64,000 nt of DNA from Zhongshania aquimaris (GTDB lineage: Bacteria > Pseudomonadota > Gammaproteobacteria > Pseudomonadales > Spongiibacteraceae), in the NCBI RefSeq assembly GCF_019312595.1, contig NZ_JAHWDQ010000001.1, positions 1,738,926-1,802,925 of the forward strand, written 5' to 3'. This document shows, piece by piece, positions 11,228 to 20,710 of this stretch. Under the pieces are notes generated by a model. It saw only the letters and a list, made by a program, of their open reading frames with translations. It was not told the DNA's origin and did no database searches. A program made the position numbers and the translations under genes. Numbering within the stretch: the first letter of the stretch is position 1; each line of letters opens with the position of its first letter.

Positions 11228-11731
11228 TTATTCTGCGTTTTTCGGCGCGCTAGGCTTAGCGGTCTTGCCCTTTTCTGCAGCCACTTCAACCGCGCGACAC
11301 TCCACCGCAACCCGGTCTAGCACGCCATTTAGATAGCGGTAACCATCGGTGGCGCCAAAACGCTTACCCAAATTAATAGTTTCATTGATGGCGACTTTAT
11401 AGGGCACATCAATACGACGCAGAAGCTCATAGGAACCCATGCGCAACAAGCACAACTCAATAGGATCCAAGTCTGTTAATTTTCGATCTAAATGCTTTTC
11501 GAACAGACCATGCAATGCTGTTAGCTGTGCAGGAATATTATGCACAAGGTCGTGGAAAAACTCTTTGTCTACATGGGTCATGTCGTAGTCAGTTTGAAAC
11601 TGGGCTTCGATTTCATTTAAGGCCTGACCAGCCATATGCCATTGATACAATGCCTGCATAGCATAATGACGCGCTTTGCGTCGGTCTGCCGCCAACTGAT
11701 TACGGGATGGGTTCTCAAGACGATTAGCCAC
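11228..11731 (-). CDS. nusB: Transcription antitermination factor NusB
   Basis: All-helical RNA-binding protein that pairs with NusE (S10) on boxA in rRNA antitermination; 167 residues. Typical segments are ARHYAMQALYQW, the central ELCLLRMGSYELL and VAINETINLGKRFGATDGYRYLNGVLDRV. The tail after about residue 150 is a lysine/alanine-rich extension (ending SAPKNAE), longer than in E. coli (139 residues). The start appears to be GTG at 11731. A possible weak terminator separates it from ribH. Confidence 0.96.
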   Translation of the reverse strand: MANRLENPSRNQLAADRRKARHYAMQALYQWHMAGQALNEIEAQFQTDYDMTHVDKEFFHDLVHNIPAQLTALHGLFEKHLDRKLTDLDPIELCLLRMGSYELLRRIDVPYKVAINETINLGKRFGATDGYRYLNGVLDRVAVECRAVEVAAEKGKTAKPSAPKNAE

Positions 11732-11765
11732 AAAATATTCTCATGCTAGTGGTTAAAACCACAAA

Positions 11766-11798
11766 TAAAAAACCGTGCAAGCGCGTGAAGGCTGCACG
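11766..11798 (-). terminator. Possible weak terminator between ribH and nusB
   Basis: On the minus strand CGTGCAG...TTGCACG forms a seven-pair stem with a G-T pair, followed by GTTTTTTA. The stem is short, so partial termination or attenuation between ribH and nusB is more likely than a full stop. Confidence 0.45.
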
Positions 11799-11835
11799 AA
11801 ACAATGCTGAGCACACGCTCAATGTTTTAAAACAA

Positions 11836-12297
11836 TTACAACTGCTTGAGGAGGCTAACCATTTCAATGGCTGACATCGCCGCCTCTTCGCCTTTATTTC
11901 CAGCCTTGGTGCCGGCGCGCTCTACTGCCTGCTCAATGGTATCGACGGTCAGCACACCAAACGCCACCGGCACGCCATATTGCATTGTCACCTGTGCCAA
12001 GCCTTTTACGCACTCGCCCGCGACATATTCAAAATGCGGGGTACCGCCGCGAATGACAGCGCCAAGCGCAATAATGGCATCGTAATTTTTACTGTCCGCA
12101 ACCTTTTGGCAAACCAGCGGAATCTCAAAGGCGCCCGGTGCACGAACAATAGTAATATTGTCATCTGCAACACCGTGACGACGCAGTGTGTCTAAGGCAC
12201 CTTCTAATAAACTTTCAACAACAAAGCTATTCCAGCGACCAACCACGATCGCAAACTTTCCAGCTACCGCGACGAAATTACCTTCGATGGTTTTCAT
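11836..12297 (-). CDS. ribH: 6,7-dimethyl-8-ribityllumazine synthase
   Basis: Condenses the ribityl-diaminouracil with dihydroxybutanone phosphate, the penultimate riboflavin step; 153 residues, the length of icosahedral or decameric family members. Seen are [39 protein letters not shown] with the catalytic His context, and [15 protein letters not shown]. The ATG at 12297 has AGGAAAG upstream; an ATG six codons earlier overlaps that site and is not used. Downstream of ribBA in the rib run. Confidence 0.96.
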   Translation of the reverse strand: MKTIEGNFVAVAGKFAIVVGRWNSFVVESLLEGALDTLRRHGVADDNITIVRAPGAFEIPLVCQKVADSKNYDAIIALGAVIRGGTPHFEYVAGECVKGLAQVTMQYGVPVAFGVLTVDTIEQAVERAGTKAGNKGEEAAMSAIEMVSLLKQL

Positions 12298-12351
12298 ATC
12301 TACTTTCCTTTCCATTTTGCAGCTACTTCACTCACGTGATGTATACCGTCA

Positions 12352-13479
12352 TTAAGCACTTATATTATCTGGGCTAACAAATTCCACCACTTCCAGATCG
12401 AAACCCGAGATCGCATTATATTTTACCGGCGCGCCCATCAAACGAATTTTTCCAACGCCAACATCACGGAGGATCTGCGAGCCCAAACCAACATTAAAGT
12501 AGGTCGTTTGATACTGCACACTATCTCCCTGCAAAGGCGATTTAGTGCCCTGTGCGATTCCCAGCTCCGCCAGAATCGACTCAGGTGTTTCGCGGTTGGC
12601 CAGTAGCACCACCACGCCACCGTGGGCAGCGATTGTTTCTAAGCTGCGGTGCATATTCCAACCGGTGGTTGAACCCGGTGGCTGGGTTTGCAAAAGGTCG
12701 CGAACTGACGAACCTAGGTGTACACGCGCTAAGGTCGGCGTGTCAGAACTAATGTCGCCCTTCTGTACCGCGAAATGGATTTCACCGGCCACAGAATCTT
12801 TATAGGCATGCAGAACAAAATCGCCAAAGTCGGTGGAAATGGTCGCGCTGCTAATTTTATCAATGGTTTGCTCATTCAACACCTGATAGTGAATCAGATC
12901 GGCAATGGTGCCCATTTTTAAATCGTGTTCAGCAGCGAAGATTTCCAAATCGGCGCGGCGCGCCATGGTGCCGTCTTCATTCATAATTTCGCAAATCACG
13001 CCAGTTGCCTCAAACCCCGCTAACCGCGATAAATCGCAGGCAGCTTCGGTATGACCGGCGCGGCTCAACACCCCACCCGGCTCAGACATCAGCGGAAAAA
13101 TATGGCCGGGCTGAACGATATCGGCTGCCACCGCATTACGCGCCGCAGCGGTTCTTACAGTATGGGCTCGGTCAGCGGCAGAGATCCCTGTTGTCACGCC
13201 CTTGGTCGCTTCAATCGACAGGGTAAACTTGGTGCCAAAGCCTGAGGCGTTGCGGTCTACCATGAGCGGCAGAGCTAGCTGTTTGCAGCGCTCGCGGGTC
13301 ATCGGCATACAAATTAGTCCGCGGCCATATTTAGCCATGAAGTTAATATCTTGTGGACGCACGCATTCCGCCGCCATCACGAGATCACCTTCATTTTCGC
13401 GATCTTCGTCGTCCATTAAAATAACCATCTTACCCAGGCGGATATCCTGAATTAGATCTTCTATTTTGCTCATTGCCAT
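12352..13479 (-). CDS. ribB: RibBA-like: DHBP synthase with degenerate GTP cyclohydrolase II domain
   Basis: Residues 1-205 are a complete 3,4-dihydroxy-2-butanone-4-phosphate synthase, with the acidic [12 protein letters not shown] loop, [13 protein letters not shown] and GHTEAACDL. Residues about 210-375 have the GTP cyclohydrolase II fold length but not its chemistry. Where the family has three zinc cysteines in a C-x-C-type loop, this protein reads [16 protein letters not shown], with no cysteine. So GTP cyclohydrolase II activity is unlikely, and a separate RibA must exist elsewhere. This fused but degenerate form is known in pseudomonads and relatives. AGGA seven bases before ATG supports the start. 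Confidence 0.93.
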   Translation of the reverse strand: MAMSKIEDLIQDIRLGKMVILMDDEDRENEGDLVMAAECVRPQDINFMAKYGRGLICMPMTRERCKQLALPLMVDRNASGFGTKFTLSIEATKGVTTGISAADRAHTVRTAAARNAVAADIVQPGHIFPLMSEPGGVLSRAGHTEAACDLSRLAGFEATGVICEIMNEDGTMARRADLEIFAAEHDLKMGTIADLIHYQVLNEQTIDKISSATISTDFGDFVLHAYKDSVAGEIHFAVQKGDISSDTPTLARVHLGSSVRDLLQTQPPGSTTGWNMHRSLETIAAHGGVVVLLANRETPESILAELGIAQGTKSPLQGDSVQYQTTYFNVGLGSQILRDVGVGKIRLMGAPVKYNAISGFDLEVVEFVSPDNISA

Positions 13480-13515
13480 AATACTGTCCTAGCTCGTCGA
13501 GACGATTGGCGGCGA

Positions 13516-14169
13516 CTATTTCCGCGTCTTTATAAATCCATTGTCGGCCAAAGTGGCCATAGAAAGTCCCGCAGGCTTATCCGCCTGCAGTAAGCGCTCA
13601 AGATATCGCGCCACCATATCGACTTCCAAATTAACTTCCGTACCGACACCGTAGTTTTGAATGATCGTTTCGGTCGCGGTGTGCGGCACAATATTTAATT
13701 CAAAACTGCTAGCCTCAACTCGGTTAACTGTCAGGCTAACACCATCTACACAAATCGAGCCCTTGCTCGCAATATAGCGGGCCAACTCACTTGGCGCCTG
13801 AATACTTAAGCGAAGTGAACGGGCGTCTTTGTGGCAAGCTGCCACCCGTCCCACACCGTCGATATGCCCACTGACGATGTGTCCGTCAAAACGGCTACCC
13901 ACCAACATTGCGCGCTCTAAATTTAAAGATTGACCAACAACAGCCTTTGCAAAGGTACTGAGTGAGAGTGTCTCATTAGAGACGTCCGCCCAAAAACCAT
14001 CGCTTTCGATAGCAACCACGGTCAAACACACGCCGTTGCTCGCGATACTGTCGCCCAATTTCACATCGGTCATTGGCAGGCTAGCGCAGCTAATCCGTAG
14101 ACGCATATCACCACCGCGCTTTTCAATCGCGGCGATACTACCTTGCGTCTCTACAATACCGGTGAACAT
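13516..14169 (-). CDS. ribE: Riboflavin synthase
   Basis: Dismutates two 6,7-dimethyl-8-ribityllumazines to riboflavin; 217 residues with two lumazine-binding beta-barrel repeats (1-97 and 98-200). Landmarks are MFTGIVETQG at the start, SNGVCLTVV and GHIVSGHIDGVG, then CVDGVSLTVNRV and NIVPHTATETI in the second repeat. The ATG follows the ribD TAA stop without a gap, so translation is probably coupled. A second riboflavin synthase is encoded at 45786-46403; this copy lies in the rib operon and is the likely housekeeping one. Confidence 0.95.
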   Translation of the reverse strand: MFTGIVETQGSIAAIEKRGGDMRLRISCASLPMTDVKLGDSIASNGVCLTVVAIESDGFWADVSNETLSLSTFAKAVVGQSLNLERAMLVGSRFDGHIVSGHIDGVGRVAACHKDARSLRLSIQAPSELARYIASKGSICVDGVSLTVNRVEASSFELNIVPHTATETIIQNYGVGTEVNLEVDMVARYLERLLQADKPAGLSMATLADNGFIKTRK

Positions 14170-15327
14170 TTACGCCTGCTCCAAGCCATTGTGCTGGGCT
14201 TTTGGTACGCGGCATTGAATACGCCAATCTTTACCCACCGCGCGGATATCAATGATATCAACAGCCTGTTGCTCTTGCATCGCGGTCATCGGCCAGTCGA
14301 CCAATGGCCGGCCACTACTCCCCATTAAACACGGGGCCATATACACAAACCAATCATCCACCAAGCCCGCGCGAAGTGCAGCGCCAGCTAACACCGCCCC
14401 GGCCTCAAGTAATACTTCATTACAACCGCGATCCGCCAAGTAACGCATCAATGCGGGCAAGCTGACCTTGCCGCCGCCATCATCCTCAATGACTACAATC
14501 TTAGCACCCGCCGCCATTAGCGCTTTGTGCTTGGCAATGTCCGTCACTCGCGTTGCGATTAACACCTCGCCACCGCCAGCCAACAACTTAGCTGTTGGCG
14601 GCGTGCGCAGCGAAGAGTCGACAATCACACGAAGTGGCTGACGCCATTGACCGTCAAGTGCCTGGGCCGACACATCCTCTATTGAAAAACTGTCTGCCCT
14701 AACCGTCAGCGCGGCGTCGTCGTGCAGAATAGTTTCTACACCGCTCAAAATCGCGCAGCTTTGGGCCCGCAATTTCTGCACATCGACTCTGGCCTCAGGG
14801 CCGGTAATCCACTGGCTTTCACCGGATGCCATAGCGGTTCTACCATCGATACTACTGGCCGACTTTAAACGCAGCCACGGCAGGCCACCGCGCATGCGAC
14901 GCATAAAACCAGGGTTTAGCGCTTCGGCCTGCACGGCCATTAAACCCACATCAACATGAATACCCGCCTCTCGCAGACGGGTAATTCCTCGGCCGGCGAC
15001 TAAGGGGTTGGGGTCTTCCATCGCCACGACAACGCGGCTCACTCCGGCATTAATAAGTGTATCCGCGCAGGGCGGCGTTCGACCTTGATGACTGCAGGGT
15101 TCCAGCGTGACGTAAGCGGTAGCGCCCTTAGCGTCACTCAATTGCGCCAAGGCGTTCACCTCGGCATGACCTTCGCCGGCTCGCTGATGCCAGCCCTGCG
15201 ATATCAGCTGACCGTCGCGACAAATAACACAGCCAACGCGGGGATTTGGACTCGTTGAATAGCGACCGCGCTCAGCTAAACGCAGCGCCTCAGCCATCAT
15301 CCGCAGGTCGACATCGCTAAAGCTCAT
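14170..15327 (-). CDS. ribD: Bifunctional riboflavin deaminase/reductase RibD
   Basis: Performs the deamination and side-chain reduction steps of riboflavin synthesis; 385 residues. The N-terminal deaminase domain (1-145) carries the zinc site HAEVNAL (His54, Glu56) and EPCSHQGRTPPC (Cys78, Cys87). The C-terminal reductase domain (about 150-370) has LKSASSIDGRTAM, RVIVDSSLRTP and LLEAGAVLAGAAL. It starts two bases after nrdR and runs straight into ribE. Confidence 0.97.
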   Translation of the reverse strand: MSFSDVDLRMMAEALRLAERGRYSTSPNPRVGCVICRDGQLISQGWHQRAGEGHAEVNALAQLSDAKGATAYVTLEPCSHQGRTPPCADTLINAGVSRVVVAMEDPNPLVAGRGITRLREAGIHVDVGLMAVQAEALNPGFMRRMRGGLPWLRLKSASSIDGRTAMASGESQWITGPEARVDVQKLRAQSCAILSGVETILHDDAALTVRADSFSIEDVSAQALDGQWRQPLRVIVDSSLRTPPTAKLLAGGGEVLIATRVTDIAKHKALMAAGAKIVVIEDDGGGKVSLPALMRYLADRGCNEVLLEAGAVLAGAALRAGLVDDWFVYMAPCLMGSSGRPLVDWPMTAMQEQQAVDIIDIRAVGKDWRIQCRVPKAQHNGLEQA

Positions 15328-15329
15328 AA

Positions 15330-15803
15330 CTACTCGTTAAATCCAGAGCGGGGTTCTGCCGACAGGCGGTCAATTTCAGCCCGGAATTCATCCAAGTCCT
15401 GGAAGCTTCGATATACAGAGGCAAATCGCACATACGCAACGTGATCTAAGGCCTTCAGGGCTTCCATAACCTGCTCCCCCACGTCGCGACTGTCGATCTC
15501 GCGCTCACCGGTCGCCTGCAAGCGACGCTTAATGCCGCTAATCTCAGCTTCGATATGCTCAACACTGACCGGCCGCTTTTCTAGTGCTTTTAACACCCCC
15601 GAGCGCAATTTGGCTTCGTCAAAAGGCTCTCGTGAGCCGTCAGTTTTGATGATTTTTGGCATCAATAGCTCAGCACTTTCGTAGGTGGTAAACCGTTCCG
15701 AACAAGAAAGGCACTCGCGACGACGGCGAACCTGTCCGCCTTCCGCCACTAAGCGCGAATCGATTACTTTGGTATCGTCAAAATTGCAAAACGGGCAGCG
15801 CAT
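15330..15803 (-). CDS. nrdR: Transcriptional repressor NrdR
   Basis: Nucleotide-sensing repressor of ribonucleotide reductase genes; 157 residues. The N-terminal zinc ribbon has Cys3, Cys6, Cys31 and Cys34 (CPFC and CLSC) with the RRRREC and RFTTYE motifs. The ATP-cone domain follows from about residue 46 ([20 protein letters not shown]). It heads the rib run and lies downstream of glyA across a family A repeat. This nrdR-ribD-ribE order is standard in Gammaproteobacteria. Confidence 0.97.
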   Translation of the reverse strand: MRCPFCNFDDTKVIDSRLVAEGGQVRRRRECLSCSERFTTYESAELLMPKIIKTDGSREPFDEAKLRSGVLKALEKRPVSVEHIEAEISGIKRRLQATGEREIDSRDVGEQVMEALKALDHVAYVRFASVYRSFQDLDEFRAEIDRLSAEPRSGFNE

Positions 15804-15849
15804 GAATATGCCTCAAGGGCTGGAGATATTGCTGAAGTCTAGCATATAG

Positions 15850-15945
15850 CGGGAGACGCTTGATGGGAGACGGTAGACGCAAAGCGTTTGCGGCGCTTAT
15901 CGCGCCGTGATCTTAGCGTTTCCCGTCTCCCGTCCAGCATCAAGC
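15850..15945. repeat. Family A repeat at the glyA 3' end
   Basis: The left arm GCTTGATGGGAGACGGTAGACGC (15858-15880) faces the right arm GCGTTTCCCGTCTCCCGTCCAGCATCAAGC (15916-15945). On the minus strand the terminal GCTTGA supplies the last alanine codon and the TGA stop of glyA. The element can fold as a long imperfect hairpin and may act as the terminator or 3'-end protector of glyA. Confidence 0.75.
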
Positions 15946-17202
15946 GTAAACAGGATAACGCTTACAAATTTCCAGCACTTTCGCTTTCACTTCGTTGATT
16001 TTGGCAGTGGCATCGCCTGCTTCCAGCGCTTCCAACACATCGCACATCCAATTCGCCAACTCGATACACTCGGCTTCTTTAAAACCACGGGTGGTGACTG
16101 CTGGCGTACCAACGCGCAAACCGCTGGTGATGAACGGCGAGCGCGGGTCATTTGGTACCGCATTTTTGTTCACGGTGATGTTGGCCGCACCCAGCGCCGC
16201 ATCGGCATCTTTACCGGTGTAAGACTTACCGATCAGATCAACTAGCATCAGGTGGTTTTCAGTACCGCCAGAGACGATATTAATACCGCGCTCAATGAAG
16301 GTCTTAGCCATTGCCTTAGCATTGCTCACTACCTGCTTTTGGTAGACCACATACTCAGGCGCCATCGCTTCTTTAAAGCTAACAGCCTTAGCGGCGATCA
16401 CGTGCATCAAGGGGCCGCCCTGACCACCGGGGAATACCGCCGAATTTAGCTTCTTCTCGATTTCTTCATTGGCCTTAGCCAAGATCAAACCGCCACGCGG
16501 GCCGCGCAGGGTTTTGTGAGTTGTCGTGGTGACAACATCTGCGTAGGGCATTGGGTTGGGGTAGACACCCGCTGCAACCAAGCCGGCCACGTGTGCCATA
16601 TCAACCATGAGATAAGCGCCAACCATGTCGGCGATTTCACGGAATCTAGCCCAGTCAACAATACCTGAGTACGCTGAGAAACCGGCGACAATCATTTTTG
16701 GCTTGTGCTCAAGGGCCAGAGCCTCAACCTGGGCGTAATCGATCTCGCCGGTATCGTTGTTCAAACCGTACTGAACCGCGTTATAGGTTTTACCTGAGAA
16801 ATTGGGTTTGGCACCGTGGGTTAAGTGACCGCCAGCATCCAAACTCATCCCTAATACTGTCTCACCCGGCAATACCAGCGCTTGGTAAACCGCGCCATTG
16901 GCCTGTGAACCTGAGTGGGGCTGCACATTGGCGTAATCTGCACCAAACAGCTTTTTTGCACGTTCAATGGCCAGTGTTTCAGCCTTATCAACGTATTCAC
17001 AACCACCGTAGTAACGCTTGCCAGGATAACCTTCAGCGTACTTGTTAGTCAGAACCGTACCCTGCGCCTGCATGACGGCGGGACTGGTGTAGTTTTCAGA
17101 AGCGATCAGCTCGATATGCTCTTCCTGACGCACCTCTTCTTCTTGGATCGCAGACCAGATTTCGTCGTCGAAACCGGCAATTGTCATCTCTTTGCTAAAC
17201 AT
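15940..17202 (-). CDS. glyA: Serine hydroxymethyltransferase
   Basis: PLP enzyme interconverting serine and glycine with tetrahydrofolate; cytosolic, 420 residues. Features are [33 protein letters not shown], the PLP-lysine loop [14 protein letters not shown] and [18 protein letters not shown]. The ATG at 17202 is chosen: it gives the family N-terminus [16 protein letters not shown] and has GGGGGT upstream; a start 23 codons earlier would add an unrelated peptide. It is transcribed divergently from ettA. Its stop codon lies inside a repeat (15850-15945). Confidence 0.97.
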   Translation of the reverse strand: MFSKEMTIAGFDDEIWSAIQEEEVRQEEHIELIASENYTSPAVMQAQGTVLTNKYAEGYPGKRYYGGCEYVDKAETLAIERAKKLFGADYANVQPHSGSQANGAVYQALVLPGETVLGMSLDAGGHLTHGAKPNFSGKTYNAVQYGLNNDTGEIDYAQVEALALEHKPKMIVAGFSAYSGIVDWARFREIADMVGAYLMVDMAHVAGLVAAGVYPNPMPYADVVTTTTHKTLRGPRGGLILAKANEEIEKKLNSAVFPGGQGGPLMHVIAAKAVSFKEAMAPEYVVYQKQVVSNAKAMAKTFIERGINIVSGGTENHLMLVDLIGKSYTGKDADAALGAANITVNKNAVPNDPRSPFITSGLRVGTPAVTTRGFKEAECIELANWMCDVLEALEAGDATAKINEVKAKVLEICKRYPVYA

Positions 17203-17425
17203 CACTACCCCCGAGGTATACACAGGCTTTGAAAAGCCGCGCATTGTACAATAAATGTGCGCTTTCGGCACCGTTTAATGGCATCCTCCGCGCCCTCAAA
17301 ATAAATTTTTATCCGCATCGCTACTGGCTCGACAAAACATTGCGGAACCGCCCAGCTTTCGGTACCTTTCCGTCTATTTAATCGTCGTCGAGCCTCGGCG
17401 ACACAGTGCTTTGTCAGGAGTCAGC

Positions 17426-19087
17426 ATGGCGCAATTCGTCTTTACCATGAACCGCGTGAGCAAGGTTGTACCGCCCAAACGCGAAATTCTGCACGATATT
17501 TCTCTGTCGTTCTTCCCCGGCGCCAAAATTGGCGTACTCGGCCTAAACGGCTCTGGTAAATCTACCCTTCTAAAAATCATGGCCGGTCTCGATACCGAAT
17601 TTAATGGCGAAGCGCGGCCCCAGCCCGGCACCAAAATCGGCTACCTTTCACAGGAGCCACCGCTAGACCCGAGCAAAGATGTTCGCGGCAACGTCGAAGA
17701 AGGTGTCGCCGAGGCCAAGAATGCACTGACCGAACTCGACCAAGTGTATGCGGCCTATGCCGAACCCGATGCGGACTTCGATGCCCTGGCAAAACGTCAG
17801 GCGCAACTGGAAGACATTATTCAAGCCACCGACGCCCACAACCTTGATCACAAGCTCGAAGTCGCTGCTGACGCCCTGCGCTTGCCACCATGGGATGCAG
17901 ACGTAACAACCCTTTCAGGTGGTGAGCGCCGCCGTGTTGCGCTGTGTCAATTGTTGCTCTCCAACCCCGACATGTTATTGCTCGACGAGCCAACCAACCA
18001 CTTGGACGCAGAATCAGTACATTGGCTGGAACGCTTTTTATGTGACTTCCCCGGCACAGTGGTAGCCATAACCCATGACCGTTATTTCCTCGACAACGCC
18101 GCCGGCTGGATTCTGGAACTGGATCGCGGTCGCGGCATTCCCTACGAGGGCAATTATTCTGACTGGCTAGAAGCCAAGGATGCCCGCCTGGCGCAAGAGG
18201 CCAAAGCAGATGCATCTCGCAAAAAGACCATCGCCACCGAACTGGAGTGGGTGCGCAGCAACGCCAAGGGGCGCCAAAGTAAGAGCAAGGCGCGCTTAGC
18301 CCGCTTTGAAGAAATGAATTCGCAGGAATTCCAAAACCGCAGCGAAACCAATGAAATTTATATTCCACCAGGACCGCGCTTGGGCGACAAAGTCATCGAG
18401 GTCAATGGAGTAAGTAAAAGCTACGGCGACCGCCTGCTCATCAACGACCTGAGCATGTCGATACCCAAGGGCGCCATTGTCGGCATTATCGGCGGTAACG
18501 GTGCAGGTAAATCGACCTTGCTGCGCATGATCACCGGCCGAGAAACCCCAGACAGCGGCACCATTGATATTGGCGATACGGTTAAGCTGGTATCGGTTGA
18601 ACAGATGCGAGATGGCCTCGACGATAAAAAAACCGTTTGGGAAGCCGTGTCTGAAGGCGCCGACATATTGCGCATTGGCAGCTATGAAGTGCCATCGCGC
18701 GCCTATATTGGCCGCTTCAACTTTAAAGGTAGCGATCAGCAAAAACGCGTCGGCGAATTGTCTGGTGGTGAACGGGGCCGCTTACATTTAGCCTGCACAC
18801 TCAAAGAAGGCGGCAACGTCTTACTGCTCGATGAACCCTCAAACGATTTGGACGTAGAAACCCTGCGCGCACTGGAAGACGCCCTACTCGACTTCCCCGG
18901 TTGCGCCATGGTGATCTCGCATGATCGCTGGTTCCTCGACCGTATCGCCACACATATCCTGGCCTACGAGGGCGACAGCGACATCGTGTTCTTTGAAGGT
19001 AACTACAGCGAATACCATGAAGACTTTGTTGCGCGGAAAGGGAAAAATGCGGGGCCGAAGAGGGTGAAGTATAAGAAGTTGAAGTGA
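17426..19087 (+). CDS. ettA: Energy-dependent translational throttle protein EttA (ABC-F)
   Basis: Soluble ABC-F ATPase that binds the ribosomal E site and gates entry into elongation according to ATP/ADP; 553 residues. It has two ATPase domains: Walker A GLNGSGKST (39-47) and GGNGAGKST, signatures LSGGERRRVA and LSGGERGRLHLA, and Walker B LLLDEPTNHLD and LLLDEPSNDLD. The linker between them is basic and charged (about 240-305), as in EttA. CAGGAG five bases before ATG selects this start over one five codons upstream. A family A repeat follows 8 bases after the stop. Confidence 0.96.
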   Translation: MAQFVFTMNRVSKVVPPKREILHDISLSFFPGAKIGVLGLNGSGKSTLLKIMAGLDTEFNGEARPQPGTKIGYLSQEPPLDPSKDVRGNVEEGVAEAKNALTELDQVYAAYAEPDADFDALAKRQAQLEDIIQATDAHNLDHKLEVAADALRLPPWDADVTTLSGGERRRVALCQLLLSNPDMLLLDEPTNHLDAESVHWLERFLCDFPGTVVAITHDRYFLDNAAGWILELDRGRGIPYEGNYSDWLEAKDARLAQEAKADASRKKTIATELEWVRSNAKGRQSKSKARLARFEEMNSQEFQNRSETNEIYIPPGPRLGDKVIEVNGVSKSYGDRLLINDLSMSIPKGAIVGIIGGNGAGKSTLLRMITGRETPDSGTIDIGDTVKLVSVEQMRDGLDDKKTVWEAVSEGADILRIGSYEVPSRAYIGRFNFKGSDQQKRVGELSGGERGRLHLACTLKEGGNVLLLDEPSNDLDVETLRALEDALLDFPGCAMVISHDRWFLDRIATHILAYEGDSDIVFFEGNYSEYHEDFVARKGKNAGPKRVKYKKLK

Positions 19088-19095
19088 TGTTAAAT

Positions 19096-19165
19096 GCTTG
19101 ACGGGAGATGGGAGACGCTTTTTTGCGCGCCGCTTATTCTCTGCGTTTACCGTCTCCCATCAAGC
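19096..19165. repeat. Family A repeat between ettA and the SDR gene
   Basis: GCTTGACGGGAGATGGGAGACGC faces GCGTTTACCGTCTCCCATCAAGC; the ends are near-perfect inverted repeats around a short TTTTTTGCGCGCCGC core. It lies between two convergent gene ends and could terminate both. Confidence 0.75.
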
Positions 19166-19179
19166 GTCTCCCTGAATAC

Positions 19180-19938
19180 CTACGTCATTTTCGCAACAAT
19201 CCTCAGCGGTAAAAACTTCATCGCCAAGCCAACCGGCACCCAGGGCCACGCGGGTACTTTGGCCTCAGCCGGTTCTCTTTCAATCGCTTTCACCAACGCT
19301 CTGCAGCCGGTTTCCAAATCTACTCGCAAGGGTGCTTTTTTCAAATCTTTATTAATAGCCGTAAGTATAAAGCCCGGCAATATACAGCTGGCCTTTATCG
19401 GTGTACCCAATAAATCGGCGCGAATACCTTCTGTTAGCGTTCTCAGCCCCGCCTTGGTGGCAGCGTAAATATTAATGGCGCGGGGCATTCCCCGTACTGC
19501 GCTCATAGACGACATGGTGACCAAGTGACCGCTATTTTGCGCCCGAAAAATCTCCATCGCCGCTTCGCACTGGGCAAGTGCGCCGACAAAGTTTGTTTCA
19601 GCAGTGCGCCGATTTGCTTCAAAATACCCCTTGCCTAGCGACGCGCCCTTGCCCATTCCGGCATTCACAATAACGCGATCCAAACTCCCCATATCCTCTT
19701 TAAAGGCTTTGAATACGTCAAAAACCTGCGGGTAGTTGCAGACATCCAGCTCGCGAATAAATACCTTTATATTGGGATAAGCCGCCTCTAACTCGGCCTT
19801 CAGTGTTTCCATCGGCTCCATGCGCCGCGCGCATAAGGCGAGATTACACCCCTTGGCGGCGAACTCCCGCGCCATACCTTCACCAAGCCCCGAGCTAGCA
19901 CCGGTGATTAATATATTTTTACGTATACTTTTTGCCAT
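19180..19938 (-). CDS. SDR family oxidoreductase
   Basis: Classical short-chain dehydrogenase/reductase, 252 residues. The NAD(P) site ITGASSGLGEGMA is at residues 11-23, RRMEP after beta2 suggests NADP(H), VNAGMG is the NAG motif, and the catalytic Ser and YAATK (Tyr-x3-Lys) lie near 145-165. The substrate is unknown. It is the last gene of the minus-strand cluster with the acyl-CoA dehydrogenase and APH-like kinase, 70 bases after the phosphatase-like gene, so a role in fatty or hydroxy-acid metabolism is plausible but unproven. Confidence 0.85.
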   Translation of the reverse strand: MAKSIRKNILITGASSGLGEGMAREFAAKGCNLALCARRMEPMETLKAELEAAYPNIKVFIRELDVCNYPQVFDVFKAFKEDMGSLDRVIVNAGMGKGASLGKGYFEANRRTAETNFVGALAQCEAAMEIFRAQNSGHLVTMSSMSAVRGMPRAINIYAATKAGLRTLTEGIRADLLGTPIKASCILPGFILTAINKDLKKAPLRVDLETGCRALVKAIEREPAEAKVPAWPWVPVGLAMKFLPLRIVAKMT

Positions 19939-20008
19939 TTTAAAATTTATTCCCGCTAAAAAGGTGTGATGAGTAAACCGACAAATGTGCGTTTGCAGAA
20001 ACCTCTGC

Positions 20009-20710
20009 CTATCGATAACTCAATAGCGCTCGATGCTTACCGTCTATATGGCTGTGCTCATTCATACTCGCCATAACGACGCCGCTCTTACCGGCCAACA
20101 CTTTACTGTAGGCTGCATTCGCTAGTGTCCAGCTTAACGACAAAGCTTTTACATTATTTAAGGCCAGCAATTTCCGGCTGACAGCTGAAATAGCCCCGCC
20201 GGATGTGAATACAAATACATTGCCATTCCCACTCGCTGCAGCCTGCAATCCGCGCTCAACGCGATCACAAAACACCGACCACGTTTCACGATACTCATGA
20301 TCGTGCTCACCTTCGCACCAGCGCTGCATGGCGAGGGAGAAGTGGTTCTGAAATCCAACTTTAGGGTTCTCGCCAGCCATATCTTGGACCATTTTCTCAC
20401 CAACCCCAGGCAGCGACGTGTAGGCCTCTAGTATTTGCAGATGGTCGTATTCATCCCAATCGGAGTCCAATACGAAATGCTCTCCACCTTGCTGGAATGT
20501 TTCGCTCAAGCCCATCGCCGCCAAACACTGTTCTGCGGTTTGACGATGGCGTTTCATGCCACCGCAAATCACCGCACTGGGAATGATGCCTTGCTCAGCA
20601 AAATGATCACCTAAATGTCGAGACTGGCGCTGCCCAAGATCAGAGAGCTGATCGTAGTCCTCCGCTCCAAATGAGGCTTGACCGTGGCGAATTAAATACA
20701 AGGCCGGCAT
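20009..20710 (-). CDS. Histidine phosphatase family protein
   Basis: Phosphoglycerate-mutase-like phosphatase, 233 residues. The N-terminal LIRHGQASFG is the catalytic RHG motif; ICGGMKRHRQTAEQC holds the second-site Arg and FTSGGAISAVSR is the GG-H-type late motif, with Ser-Gly-Gly in place of the common His. The ATG shares one base with the TAA stop of the upstream kinase gene, so translation is coupled. Pairing with an APH-type kinase and an acyl-CoA dehydrogenase is recurrent in bacteria; the phosphatase may act on a phosphorylated acyl intermediate, which is inference. Confidence 0.85.
   Translation of the reverse strand: MPALYLIRHGQASFGAEDYDQLSDLGQRQSRHLGDHFAEQGIIPSAVICGGMKRHRQTAEQCLAAMGLSETFQQGGEHFVLDSDWDEYDHLQILEAYTSLPGVGEKMVQDMAGENPKVGFQNHFSLAMQRWCEGEHDHEYRETWSVFCDRVERGLQAAASGNGNVFVFTSGGAISAVSRKLLALNNVKALSLSWTLANAAYSKVLAGKSGVVMASMNEHSHIDGKHRALLSYR

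Noticed and set aside
17817-18742. Two long minus-strand open frames
   Set aside because: Both are antisense to ettA, whose ATPase motifs are complete.
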